Assembly (NCBI RefSeq): GCF_033439725.1
Contig: NW_026944387.1
Location: 2,604,001 to 2,668,000 of the forward strand
Direction: 5' to 3'
Source of the DNA: Neurospora tetraspora
Taxonomy: Eukaryota > Ascomycota > Sordariomycetes > Sordariales > Sordariaceae
Length of the DNA: 64,000 nt
The notes below the pieces were generated by a model. The model did no database searches. It was not told the DNA's origin and saw only the letters and a list, made by a program, of their open reading frames with translations. A program made the position numbers and the translations under genes. This document shows, in pieces, positions 23,751 to 36,437 of the stretch (the stretch's first letter is position 1; every line of letters begins with the position of its first letter).

Positions 23751-26700
23751 CGAATGAATTTATTAATAAATTAATATAGTAGTAAAGATTGGTTTTTATT
23801 ATCTAAATCCTAATTTACTTAATTATATTAGCGCTTTAAAGTAGCGAAATCTATAAATTTATCCGCTTCGGGCGGGTATATTTAATTCTTATCGATAGGG
23901 TGATTCTAATTAATTATTATATTATATATTAAGTCGGTAATTTAATTATAACATTACTTTTTAAATAAGTAATTGCGTTATTATAATTAGGTTATAATAA
24001 AATTGCACTTCTATTATTCTTTAGCGTATCGATTTTATCTATTTATATTTTTATTACGAACTTCGATTTTATATCTTAACCTCTCCTAATAAATAATTAT
24101 ACTCTCTTTTAACCAGTATATCAATTTCTTATAAACCTCGCTATTTTCGTCGTATTATATATAAAATTCTAAATCTTTTTCATTAAAGAAAATGGAATAT
24201 ATTTAATTTTTATTAGGTAATATATTACCTTCTATTAATATAATAAACCGGTAAATATAATTGGAACGGTTTTGAATAACCGTTTTAAACTATACGAATA
24301 AAATTTTAAATATCAATTCCAAAATTAGAATTAATATTTTAAAATATAGGTCGGAAAACTATTACGCACTTTAGCGAATTAATTAATCCTTCTAATTCTT
24401 AGTAAACTTTTTCCGCTTTCATAATTTCAAAAAAATCCGGCCTAATTATTAGAAAATAGCTAAATTATATATTAACTTCTCTAAGCAATTTAAATTTTAA
24501 ATTAATATTCGAAATTTATTAAAATCCGAAAGGTCGTCGACGGCCTTAAAGCTATTCCACGCTATTAAGTATAATCGATTAATAATAATTTAAGCGAAGT
24601 TATTTATCGACTTTTTATACCCCTTATAGTTTAGAATCTCCGGCCGGTCGTCTAGAGAAATAATTTAATAAAGTATAGTTTCTTTAAATTATATATTATT
24701 ACGACCAATTAAATATTAATTCTTTATAATACAACGACCGATAATATAAATATAATATATTATAGTACGTACTTAATTATTAATAGAGAAACCTCTTTAA
24801 TAACCCTTCTTATTCTATTTATTATAAAGGTCCTAAATATATTGAAGCTCCCTAAATTAATTAATTCCAATATGAAATATTTTAAAATATATTAAATATA
24901 TAGTATAAAATATTATTATTATATAAAATTTTTATTAGTATACCAACGATCGTTATTATTTAATAGGGTTCTTTAAATTCCTAATCCGAATTATATATAG
25001 GATATAGGTTAATTCGTCCTATTATACTATAATTATTAAAATATACTCGTATTATTTATTGTAAAAGTATCCGGGGAAATTTTTTAATATATTAATCTAA
25101 TTATCGAAGGTCGCGCTGGTCTAAAATTTATTACCGAATTCGTAAAATATTTTCAAATATATAAAAGGATTAAAAATATTCGCTATTAGATATAAACTAG
25201 CGAATTAGTATAAGAAGGGGGATATTATTTTTTATAAGGAAAGGGTAAATAAAATTTTAATAAGAAGGGTATATATATTGACATTTAGTATATTATATTA
25301 AAGTGCGTATATTAGTATACTTTAGTATCTTAATAATAATTTAACCCTATAAAGAGCTTTTATTTTTACTTTAAATATAATAACCTATTTAAATAATAAA
25401 GTTGTAAAGAGCGATGGTAATTCCTTTCGTTGATATTTATTGCTAATAAACTCGGAGGTAATATAAACGACCGGGTATATATTATCTACCTTATAATAAC
25501 CGGGAATTTTATTATTACTACCGAAATTAAACTATAATACGACTATCCTTACATTATAATAGTTAATATAGAGTAAATATCCTTTATCGATTAATATATT
25601 TTTGTAATAATTTTTCTTATATTTTTTAATTTATTTATTATTCTTTAAGCGATATTAGGAGAAGGGGGGGTAATAGAGGTAGGATAATATCACGAAATTG
25701 GTATTATCGAAGAAAATTAAAAGGGGGTTCGGATTAGGATTCTTTATTATATTAATTCGCCCGGACCGAACAGTATTCTAATTATTATCTATATTAGAAT
25801 CATTTATGCTAAATTATTTCTCTACGTAGAAACTTCACTATTTAATTATAATTGTAAATTTATTTAGACGTTATTTCTTTATATAAAAATTTCATTGTTC
25901 GATCATAATTATAAGTTTATTTATATACGGTAATAAAATATCGATTAGGGGTTTTTAGTAAATTATGTCTTTATAAGGAAATGAAAGGTAAGGCGTAGAT
26001 TATAAGAAGGAGGAAGAAGAAAGATAGGAAAGGACGATTTAGGGGGAGTTTTATATTTTACGTATATAGGTTTATCTTAAGGAGAGTAAATGCTATAGGA
26101 TATTGATTAGGTTGGACCTTCCTTATAGAAAAATAATGCGTTTTAATTAAAAGTTTATATAGGGCGTTTTAAATATTTAATAAAAGTATCTTTACTCTCC
26201 TTATAATTATTTATCTTTTATATTTATTAATTGTAGTAGTATAATAAATATGCGGTAATTATAATTATTATAATATCTCTAATTATATAAAGGCGGGATT
26301 AGCTACGTATAAGGAGGGTTCTATAAGGGTAACCATATAAACGTATAAACGCTATTATTTATTTTAGGTTTTTATATAAACCCGTAATTATATATAATAT
26401 ATTATCTAATAAAAGTAAATTATTTATAAGGAGTATATAAATTACGTTAATAATTAGGATAAATACTTCTTGCTCTTAAAATTTACCTTTCTTTATTAAT
26501 TAAAATAGTTTTATTTACACTTCAGTATTTTTTTTTGGGTATTTTAGTATTTGTAATTTCCGCTTTTATTCGCTTGGTAAATATATATTTAAATTCAATA
26601 ACGCGCGCTAATTTTCTATTTCTCTCTTTGGCCTATATTTCTCTTACTTTTTAAACCGATATTCGTAGCCGCGGGGTAGGTATTTAGGGCAATCAATATT

Positions 26701-29700
26701 TAATATATATATTAGATCTCTAAAAACGTTTTACTAATTTATTAGGAGATATATAAGATTAATTTTAGAGTAGTAATATTAGAAGATATAACTTTTATAA
26801 AGGGTTGATTATTGTTAAAAACCCGAAAAAAAAGTAGAATTAGGGAATTATTAAAAATTAACCCTATTATACTTTATAGAATAGAAATAGAGGAGGTAGT
26901 TAAAGGACGAAGAGGGGTTATTAAATTAAGGAAAATTGGTACTTTTTTAGTTGCCTTTTCCGTTATAAATGTATTATCCTTCTTCTATTTATCTATATTA
27001 AATTAGCTCCGAATATATTAGATAAACTATTATTTTATTATTAATTTACTATCCGTCCTTGTTATATTATAATTTGATTAATTCATTAGCGAATTAGTTT
27101 GATACCTAAATTTAATACTATATTTTACCTAAATATTTTTATATACTATAAGTTAATAATCAAGTTTTATATTCTTATTAATATATTAATTACAATATAT
27201 AAATAATAGATTTTTAATATATTAACGATATATTCTAATTAATAGTTTACGTGTAAATATAAAGAAGTAGTAATACGAACTGGTCGTTCTAATGAAAGGT
27301 TTATTTATATAATATTTTAACCGTATTAGTATTTAATTAAAATATATCTTATATTTCTTAGTTTATTTTAGAGTAAGCGTAATTATATTTAATGCCAACC
27401 GTTAAGATAGCTTTATTTTTCGCCCAATTCCAAACTCCTTTTCGCGAATTACTTAAAGAATAATTAATTAGGTATATAATTAAAGAAACAAAAATAGATA
27501 ATCATCAATTTACGTATTAAATATTAATAGAGTTATATATATTTATTAAGGGTTTCATAATTAAATAACCCTTCTATTTATTAGCGAAGTTATAATTCAT
27601 TTTTTACGTACTTTTTAATACTACGCTTAAAGTAGATATAGTAAAATTGTACTAAATAGTAAATAAAATATATAACCCTACGGGAATGGGGATGAATTTT
27701 AGATATATATGCCCAAAAACTTATACCAATTAATAAAAGGGTAAATAGTAATATATTATAGAGGTTTTGAAATTTAATAACATATTTATAATTACTTTAA
27801 AATCTTAATTTATAATAATATTATAAAGACTTTTTTTTAATAATTTACACTATTAAATTATATATTTATAATCCTTTTCAAAAATTTTAAATATTATTTT
27901 AAAAGTAAATATATATACCTTGACTAAATTAGTATTAGTAAAGATCCGGATAAGAGGGATAACTATTAAAATTAGAGATATATTGGGGATAAATCCGGGA
28001 TAATTTAATAATTTATATTGTTTTATTTATTTTGAGTAGAAGCCTTACATAACTTCCCTATTCTTTATATCGGAAAGATATTTATAGTTTATATCTAATT
28101 CGAAAGACTTAATAAGGCCTTTATAAAAGAATTCGACTTATTCTTTAAAGAAATAAATAATTATAAAATTAGTCCTATCGCTAAGGATTCTCTAAATATA
28201 CTATAGGAGAAAATCAGTAATTTATTTCTAAAAATACCGGACGTATAAATTTATACGAGAGTTTGGATTTCAGTATTGTAATTAATATTCTTATATTACA
28301 ATTTTAAGGTTCAAAGTCTCTAAAGGCTAATAAAGAGTACAATAGTTTCGAATCACTAAGTGAACTTTATTAATATTATTTAAATTCGGATAGATTTGGT
28401 TAATAGTATTAATATTATATTTATTAAAAATTTAAATAAAATATGGGTTATAAGTTAAATTTGCTAAATTTCTAATTAACAATTAGCCTATCATTAATTT
28501 ATTAACGATATATCCTAAATTAATTTACTTTAAATTATATTAGAGTTATTAAACCTTCTTAATACCCGTTTTAAATCGTCAATAATCCGTTTAGGGGTTT
28601 TATTAAATAGTAGGAATAAGTAGTAATATTAATTATAGGAAATTATAACAATATATAGAATAGTTTTAATATTAATAGGAATATAATAATTAGAGGTAAT
28701 ATCGTAGAGTCAAATCGTTATAGTATTATAGTTTTAAAAGTAATTAGTCTTTAATTTATTAATAATAAATTATAAATAATCCTAAATATGTTAAATAAGA
28801 ATCTATTTATTATAGCGCGACCTTTTTAATAATATAAATTTAATTTTAGTATCCGTTTTGACTTACGATAAATTAAGTATAGAGTATTTTAAATAGCTTT
28901 CAATAATCAATTTAATATATAATTAATATTAATAAAAGTTATTAAGGATAAAATAAAAGAAGTATATATATTCTCTAATCTTTGAATTCTAATATTTTAA
29001 ATAGTAGCGATTATAGCTGATTAATATTTAAATAAATATAAGTATTAAATATAATACGGATTTATTAGGAATATATTATAAATAAATATCTACTTTCGAT
29101 ATATATTAAACAAATTTATATAACACTTTCGTTTCTTTATAACTATATATTTCCTAACGCTTTTTAAACGCCTATACGTAACTAATTATTAGAATAGTAT
29201 TAATTGAAGATAATTTTTTTAAATTGAATTAAAGTAATATAGAAAATAGTTTGGGGATAATAAATTAGGGATAAGTTAGGCATAGGTCTATACTTAATAA
29301 TTCGCCTAATTAATAGGACCTTATTTTATTAGAAGCGGATTTTAAATAAAAAGTTTATAATTTCTTTATCGATTGCGGGAGAAGAGCTTTATTAGTAAGC
29401 TTATAAAATTCGCGGGTCTAAATATTTATAATATTTAATATTATCATATTTGAAGGTAAAACGACAGTATATAATATTATTTAAATAACTCGACGAAGTA
29501 TTCTTAGTAAGCATTTTCCGTTGGGTATAGTATTAGATTTATAATATTATAAATTAATTATTAAAGTTGTTTATAGAAGTATTTATTTAGGAGTAATTTC
29601 TTTATATACTTCTTACTACGGGGTTTTAATTTTAGCTTTGTTTAAATTTTTAATATATATAATATAGGCTACGCTATTAATAGAAGATTCGGTGTATTTA

Positions 29701-30289
29701 GGAATAATTATAATATAGTATATTATTTAAATTAAATTAGAATATTAATTAATATTATTAGGTAAAATAAATATCAGGCCCGTATGTTCGACCTTTAGGT
29801 AATTAATATATTATATTATTAATTTATAGGAAATATAGTTACGATCGGGTAGTATTATATCCGTCTACTTATTAAGAGGTCAGTTAGTATCGATATATTA
29901 GGAGGGGTTATATCCTTTAATTCTTCTAATTTATTAAATTCGGCCGTTGTATTATTTATTTATTCTAAATTAAATATTATTAATAGTTTAATAAAGATTA
30001 TATTATTCTATTTAATTAAGCCGAGTTTAGTAATCATAGTTAAGGTATTAGCGTTAGTAATATTATTATTAATTATTTTGCGAAGATGATTTGGGGATAT
30101 ATTAAAGATAATTTACGGGCTGTTCGTATATAATGAGGAGATATTAGTCGCGGTCAGTTTACGGTCGTATTTGGATATGCGATCGTTAATATTTAAGAGG
30201 AGTATTTAAAAAATGCGAGTAATATTATTTCTCTATAGGGAATTTTGAGCGAGCGATTAATTATTTCTCTATGGGGAAAGAAAATATTA

Positions 30290-31052
30290 AGGGGGCGAGG
30301 GTCGGATGAGAGATTTTTTACAATGTGGGGTCGGTCTTAGCGTATCTACTTGGGTTAGGAAGCTTTGGTAATGGGGTCGGGTCATGTGAGTACTCCTTGG
30401 ACCGAGACGTAAACGTCCTGACGAGTAGTCGAGACGCGATGGTAACACGCGTTTTTACGATCCCGACCTCAACCCCGCCCCAATTTCCATCCCCATTCAC
30501 GATTCCCATCACTAAATCACCAAGCTTGGTCGACCCGGACAAGGAATACCATTGCCAGCCGCTGAGACGTCTCGATCGTTGTGTTCGATCTTTGTTCGAT
30601 CTCTGTTCGACGCAGGTCTAGCAGGGCTACACAAGCAACCACACAAGCAACCACACACCCAACCCGCACAACGGCACAGGCTCGACAGGGTGTTCTACAG
30701 CGTGTTTAACAGCGTGTTTAACAAGTCATCGTACCATCTCCGTCGAAACTCGCATGTTTTAGACTCCCTGATCGCTAAATATCCCGAGACTCCACGGCAA
30801 TCAAGAACCCCTCCGGCCCTTGTTTCGCTTTCTTCCACCCGCCTTCTACGCCTCAACGGTCCAGTTCTTTATCCTGCTCACCTGGGGATACACAGTGGCA
30901 CTAACTGCCAAGCCAACACTACGCAGTATCATATTCGATTGAAGGGTCTATAGGCACGACAGCGGATCGCCCAGCAAAGAGCAGGTTATCACGGACAGCC
31001 AGCGGCCACCTACACCCAGCCGCGCCAGCTCAATACCAGGCATTCCAACATC
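30290..31052. other. Upstream region of the SUMO-ligase gene
   Basis: Composition is normal from about 30,300. Several short tandem duplications are present: TGTTCGATCT-type words near 30,578-30,610, CACAAGCAAC units near 30,630-30,660 and AGCGTGTTTAAC twice near 30,699-30,722. Short open frames here have no domain. I take this as promoter and 5' leader of the following gene, placed directly beside the heterochromatic block. Confidence 0.45.
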
Positions 31053-32323
31053 ATGCCACCCGGACGACTTGTTCAGGGTTCGCGCCGCCCTCAGTCAACC
31101 GCCTCTGCGTCGACATCAGCCCACAATGGGTCCGATCTGCCACCCTACGAGCCTCCCTCGCATCCAATGAACGATGCAGGCAGACAGGCCCTGGCCAACA
31201 TCACCAACAACAACGCTGAGATGCGCAAGTACGAGGACCATCTTTCCAAATCCGCTACCTACCTGCGAGAGGCCGTCGGCGCCATCAACGATACCCTGTT
31301 TGCTCGTAAATCACAGTTGACGAGCAAGATCGAAAAGCGACGTGGCCGCGGCGAATCTGAAAAGGGGGAGGACGAGGCCGAGCTCGAGGAATACGTCAAC
31401 AAGCTAAACGGAGATGTGACCCATTTGACTGATGAGATTGAGGCTGCCTTGCGACAGGTCATTGACTACCGTGCCGAAGTTCAGGGCGAGAAGTTGGTTT
31501 TGGGCTCGGTGGTGGACCAGGTACAGAGCCAAAAACCCCGCCGGGAACGCCCCTCACGAAAACGGAAAGCCGCCCAGCGGGTCAGCGACAATAGTGATGA
31601 GGAAATGGGTGGTGTCGATGACGAGCCTGAAGAGGCAGAGGCCGTCGAAGCTGAGGACGAGACCCCTCTGACCGGCGTGCGCGAGGCACTCCACAAGGCA
31701 AGAGAGTCCAAGGCGAGACAGTACCGTGCCACGAGTGCTTATGATCGTTACGCCTCCAACAACGAGTACATCGCTTTCAAGAAGATGTGGCATGATGCTC
31801 AGCATCCCGAAGACCAAGTGCCCCTCCCCGATGCGACCACTTGGTTTGATAACCAAGGCAGGCCTATCCGGGACGGCGCTCCAGCGGGCGATGAGGACCT
31901 CATTATTGAGCGTGAGGTTCAGGACCTCACTTGCAAGTTAACGCTTCGACCCTTCGAGGAGCCATACGCCAACCAGAAATGCCCACACGTGTTTGAGAAA
32001 ACCGCAATAGTGGAGTACTTGAGAGGCACTGGCGGCAAAGCACAGTGCCCTGTGTGCACCAAGGTAAGGATAGACGTATCATTTTATGCAACGACTCTCC
32101 AGCCACTGACATGTCACCACAGGAGCTTCGCATCAAAGACCTGTATCTTGATGAACTTACGTTGCGCAAGGTCAAGCGAGCTGCTCGAGCAGCAAGGGAA
32201 AGCGAGGACAGCTCCAATGCGGGTCCCGAAGAACAAGTGGATGAAAGCCTGCTCGTGGGCGAGAGTACCCAACTACGGTCCGGCCGTGCGAGCAACGAGA
32301 TCAAACAGGACGATTCTGAATGA
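31053..32323 (+). CDS. NSE2/MMS21-type SUMO E3 ligase (SP-RING)
   Basis: This is probably the SUMO ligase subunit of the SMC5/6 complex, which acts in DNA repair and replication-fork stability in the nucleus. Two exons, 31,053-32,063 and 32,123-32,323, are joined across a 59-nt intron (GTAAGG...CACAG) to give 403 residues. Residues about 50-150 form an alpha-helical region with charged heptads, as in the part of NSE2 that binds SMC5. An acidic linker follows. The SP-RING lies at about 290-355: LTCKLTLRPFEEPYANQKCPHVFEK, then AQCPVCTK at the intron. The Cys-His-Cys-Cys pattern (C..H..CPVC) is the reduced zinc set of this family. The tail is acidic. If the intron is retained, the frame continues to 32,486 but loses the conserved end. 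The gene lies about 760 bp from the RIP block and looks undamaged. Confidence 0.85.
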
Positions 32324-32816
32324 GAATGGTCGTCTTCGGCATCGAACTAATGAGGGCGGCCGCTTTTTACGGAGTTTTTATTCCACTCCTGATCAAACCA
32401 CAGCAGCTGATTCGCTCCAACACTCGACGCGCACTGTTTATTGTCACCTCAGTAAGGACTTTGCAACGCCATGCATTTTATGTTGATCATATTGAAACCA
32501 GTCTCGGGTAACCGTTTAAAGTGGTTGCTGGGAGAGATACACCCTCAAAACTTTATATGTATGTGTACATCAGAATATCCCTTCATTGTACTGCTTCTTG
32601 GTACAATGTCCGCTGTATAAAAATTCCGCTGCGAAATTCGACTACCAGGTATGGACGCCAAGTAAACTGGGTATGCTTTCTGTTAGCAAGAACGGGTTGA
32701 CCGGCAACTCGACCGTTGAAGGCTGAACGGTGAACGCCACCTCCTCCAGCGGGCCATGTCCGTTTCAACCCATGCAGGGTTTGATAACGGTCGAGGGGCT
32801 ATCATGCCCTGTTGGA
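32324..32816. other. Intergenic region between convergent genes
   Basis: This holds the 3' flanks of the SUMO-ligase gene (plus) and the Clr5 gene (minus), which converge here. Short frames are open but have no support. I see no RNA gene. Confidence 0.5.
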
Positions 32817-33764
32817 TCATTGTATGGGCCGCGGAAAGCGGTTGGCTACCCTGTCGGAGAAGCAGTGATCGAGAAGCGGTTGAGAACAGCCCTTGATAAA
32901 CTTGCTTTGGAAGACTGGGTCATGGACCAGCGGGTAAATGCCGGTGGCACATTGCCCTTGATGGTCAGGCGGGTACCGGAAACTGTTCACGAGCCCTCCT
33001 TGGCTCGAATGCAGACCCGAAGCAGGGAGCAGTCCCGCGAGGGGGTCTGTATGATACAACTGCCGGGGCTCAAAGATCGGGGGGCTAGTATAGCGGGGAA
33101 AAGAAGTAGTCAGCACCATGGTATTCTTTTCCCACATTCGCAAGATACGACACGACCTTCATGCCCTTTCTCGTCTCGTGTTGCCGTCTTGCCGATAACA
33201 TTCAGGAAACAGATAACTCACGTCAGAAAATCTTCCGCTGGCGTTGTCGATTCGTACATGCTCGACCCGATGTAATGGATCGACGAGTGTTCTTGCGGGC
33301 TGCTGCTCACCCTCCGACTCCGGATGGGACTCCGTGGTGGTGGCGAACAACCGGTACTATCATCTGATGACTCAGATTTTCCTCCGAAGGAATCTCTTCG
33401 CTTGCGACATGTATACTTGCGGACCCTCCATCGATCGAAGCGTGACCTGTAAGCTCGGATTCTATCCCACATTTACGTGTTAGAGACAGATACGATTATA
33501 GTCAAGTCGAAGCAGCAACGACGAGAAACGACAAACGAGAAACCAGACCCGAACTTGCCCGCTAACGAACGAGCAATTCCAGCGATCACCATTGAATTTC
33601 CGAAACGAAATAAGATAACGCATATCCGAAGCAGAAAGAAATACTCACGAGGCTTTAAACCGATACCGTTCCTCCATGAACTTCTTCACTTCATGAAGAG
33701 GTTTGTTGTTGTCCCTATACTCCCGGATGATGATATGTCTGTGGTCCTCCCATTGCTTCGTCAT
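32817..33764 (-). CDS. Clr5-domain protein, three exons
   Basis: Exons 33,764-33,649, 33,461-33,222 and 33,084-32,817 join to a 207-residue protein. Introns are 187 nt (GTGAGT...GATAG) and 137 nt (GTGAGT...ACTAG, with CTGAC 28 nt before its end). The total coding length is an exact multiple of three. Residues 1-55 match the fungal Clr5 domain: MTKQWEDHRHIIIREY, a leucine-poor middle HEVKKFMEERYRFKAS, then AYRSRFDRWRVRKYTCRKR after the first splice. Clr5 domains are found at the N terminus of many filamentous-fungal proteins and are thought to bind DNA or chromatin; the S. pombe namesake acts in silencing. The rest (Ser/Arg-rich, then a Pro-rich C-terminal part) has no known domain. The domain call is firm; the third exon is less certain. 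Its role is not known. Confidence 0.7.
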
Positions 33765-36437
33765 TTTGTCTTTTGTCTTTTTCTTGTTCAAGTTGTTTAA
33801 GTTGTTGAAAGTCCAGATTCACGATTAGTGAGGAGGGCGCTAACAGGGCCAACAACAAGGTCGTCGTCGTCGGCGCTGAAGTCGTTGGATAGGAAAAGCT
33901 GACGGGTGACTAAGTCTGCTATGCGGTTGGGGATGATATGGCTTGGGATACAAAATCTCGAGAGGCAAAACAAGGGCTTGATCAACTATTAAGATGGAAA
34001 GAAAGGGACTGGCTTGGGACGGCGATCATCACGAAACGAACGGTTAATGTCTTGGGTCTATATAGAGACTCAATGACATCCTCCCCTAGGACGAGTTGAG
34101 AGGAGCAAAGCGATATCGATCGGATAGGATACCTTACAGCCATGACTATGTTGACGGAACAGTGCCCGGCATGCAGCTATGGCCTATCGGGGCGGTGACG
34201 AGCGCACAAGGCTACCAATCTCCGGGTCGTTAGCGTTACCAAAGACCGATGACATCTAGCCAGCCCTACCACCTGCCTGTCTGGCTTGCCATACACGAAT
34301 TGCGGGGAGATCTTGTTCAGTTATGTTGAACACTCACCGGCAAGCACCTACCTGGTTTCGAGCCAGTTAGCTTTCAGGAACCGACCGAAAATCAAGCAGT
34401 CCAAGCGACACTGGGCAAGACGTAAACTATAGCCTGCAAAGGTTACGAAATAGCTCGAGCCATTTGAAAGGGCTGTGAAATCGGTCGCAATCCTGACCGT
34501 GATGCGCACCATCGGTAACCGGAAGGGGTTCCGAGTCGGTCGTGTAGTCGTGTGCGCCATATGACTGGATGGGTGAGTACAGTTAGGCAAACAGCTAGGC
34601 AGCCTCGGCCTCGGCATACCAGGCAGGCAATGCTAGGAATGCAAGACGACGGTAACGATAAGTCGATAACCACAAAGTCAACGATAAGCTAGTCATGCAA
34701 GACCAAGGATATCTACCAAGAGTTGGATTGAGGCTTCCAACAAGGCTCTGGTATTCTGGTGTAGGATAGTCCTACATACATGCCTGGCCAAATCGGGAAT
34801 GGAAAGGCTTGCAAAAGCCACACTGTAACAAAACACAACTTTTATAGGTACGAATGGCTGCCACGAGTCCTCAAACTTTCGCCTCAGTGCTCAACGGCTA
34901 TAGATGTTTCAACTCAAACCGTTTCGCTATTGTGGAGTGGATGGTGTAGTAAGAACTACCTACTACTGAACGAAGCCGCCGGGTTAGGTTGGGTGTGGAT
35001 GGACGACGAGGAAAAGAGGCTGTAATGGATACGGAAGGAAAGTTTCATTCTGTCTTCATTGATGGTTCTTTCCACATGCAAGTAAGTGGGTGACATCCAC
35101 ACATATCAAACATAATCAACGGTAAGGCAGGCACGAGGAGGAGAGGGTGATAACTACCGTTACGGAGAAGGCTTTCCCCTTCCCCACGATTGGTCAAGGC
35201 TTGTTTCGTGTTACTTACATCCTATCAACACAGCCTCACCGAGCCTGCTTCGTGCCTGCCTGATGAATGAATGGGACCTAGCCGCTCCCGCTTTCTGTCA
35301 TACATGGAACCAAAGTTTCGCATCTCCATGTCCTGTCTGCCTAACATTCAGCCTGCTCTCCTAGTAGCCCGCTTCCCCCTTGCTTCCCCTCCCCACGTTC
35401 TCTTCTTATCGACCGTTCGATTGTCGGGGCTACTTCCGAGCTCCATGTGATTTGTGCCCGGTTTGTGGTTTGGGCTCTGGAGATCTGGTTACACGGAATT
35501 TGTGTGGGTGGTGGTTGAGATGAGGGAATGCGCAAGGCAGCAGAGACCACAGTGAGAAAGTACATTTAGAGATCAAACAATTGATGTGGATACCTACCCA
35601 AGACCGTCACTCGTGGTTGGGCTCAGCTATGTTTCTACCTGTCTATCGGGGTCGATATCTGGTAAAGAGAAGAGCTTCGGTTTCCCTCAGCGCACCAACT
35701 GTCAATCAGCGGTGCAGTGTCATGGTTCACATGGAAGTCATCCAGAGCCTCGAAGTAAAACTGAGAGGGTAGAGTGGGCGAAGACGTCGATTTCTCGGTG
35801 AAACAAGTTTGCGGTCGACAACCCAAGAGCGAGGAAGTTGGAACAGCTGCAGTCTTATGATTGAGGTAATAATGACCAATGAAAAAAGACCTAAAGCGAA
35901 AGTGCTTGCAGTTCGCAGCTGACATGGGATGCCATACATGCAGAGAATATGGCGGTCCCTCGCGGAAGGACTTCGGAACAGTGTGCACACAAGTCGGGCA
36001 AGTCAAATCAAGTCGGGGGTCTAATTTAACTTGTTTGTAAAAAACAAGCGTGTACTTGACTTGTTTTGACCTCAGATTTAACTTGGCTTATTAACTTGCT
36101 TGCGTCAATACCTGTACCAGACCAATATGCACCCCCCTCCAGATACCTACAGTCGGGGATATTTTAGTACATATATGTCCGTGCCTTGGAGAAACAAGTC
36201 CAACAAGTCAAGTCAGCTTCTGGACTTGAATTGACTTGAACAGGCTTTCGGGCGACTTGACTTGCCTCCCAACAAGCTGACTTGGCTTGACTTGTATACG
36301 ACTTGGCTTGTGTGCAGCACTGCTTCGGAAGAAGGACCTCTGAACTTTATAAATATGCCATCTCCCCTTTCTCCAGTGCTCTGGTAGACCTGTCTTAGTT
36401 GGACTGTCTTCAACAAGGTGCTCCTATTCTGCCAGCC
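33765..36437. other. Long intergenic region between divergent genes
   Basis: These 2.7 kb separate the minus-strand Clr5 gene from the plus-strand gene at 36,438. Short frames occur on both strands but overlap and show no domain or splice support. The right end holds a field of ACTTG-type repeats, listed separately. Otherwise I see nothing I can name. Confidence 0.5.
35990..36320. repeat. Field of degenerate CAAGT/ACTTG repeats
   Basis: Many copies of CAAGTC or its complement GACTTG occur, often doubled as CAAGTCAAGTC or GACTTGACTTG. The CAAGTC orientation dominates near 35,990-36,025 and 36,195-36,220, and the ACTTG orientation near 36,030-36,110 and 36,225-36,315. The mixture of both orientations lets the region fold on itself. 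It ends about 120 bp before the start codon of the next gene. Confidence 0.65.

Larger units (their letters stand above)
1300..30290. other. AT-rich block mutated by RIP (relic repeats)
   Basis: The sequence is dominated by A and T. CpA and TpG are rare and TpA is very common, which is the product expected when repeat-induced point mutation converts CpA to TpA on either strand. Both edges are sharp: ordinary sequence resumes within tens of bases near 1,300 and 30,290. No intact gene was found. Fossil reading frames survive and are listed separately; their internal stops are almost all TAA or TAG, as expected from CAA and CAG. In Neurospora such blocks are usually heterochromatic and carry DNA methylation; that is knowledge of the group and is not seen here. 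Stretches without a listed feature, notably 14-17.4 kb, 17.8-19.6 kb and 24-30.2 kb, hold only decayed sequence that I could not assign. Confidence 0.93.

Noticed and set aside
26812-27006. 64-codon plus-strand frame (KTRKKSRIRELL...)
   Set aside because: An isolated open frame in RIP DNA without a continuing protein-like frame or recognisable motif. It could be a fossil fragment but nothing supports that.
28900-29480. Minus-strand frame with many TAA/TAG stops that looked like another retroelement fossil
   Set aside because: Stop density is close to what AT-rich sequence gives by chance, and I found no reverse transcriptase or integrase motif that held up on re-reading.
1300-30290. Centromere
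   Set aside because: Neurospora-type centromeres are far longer AT-rich regions. This block is about 29 kb with normal genes close on one side, so a dispersed heterochromatic relic is more likely.
32730-33275. 181-codon plus-strand frame
   Set aside because: It is antisense to the spliced Clr5 gene, which has a recognisable domain and good introns.
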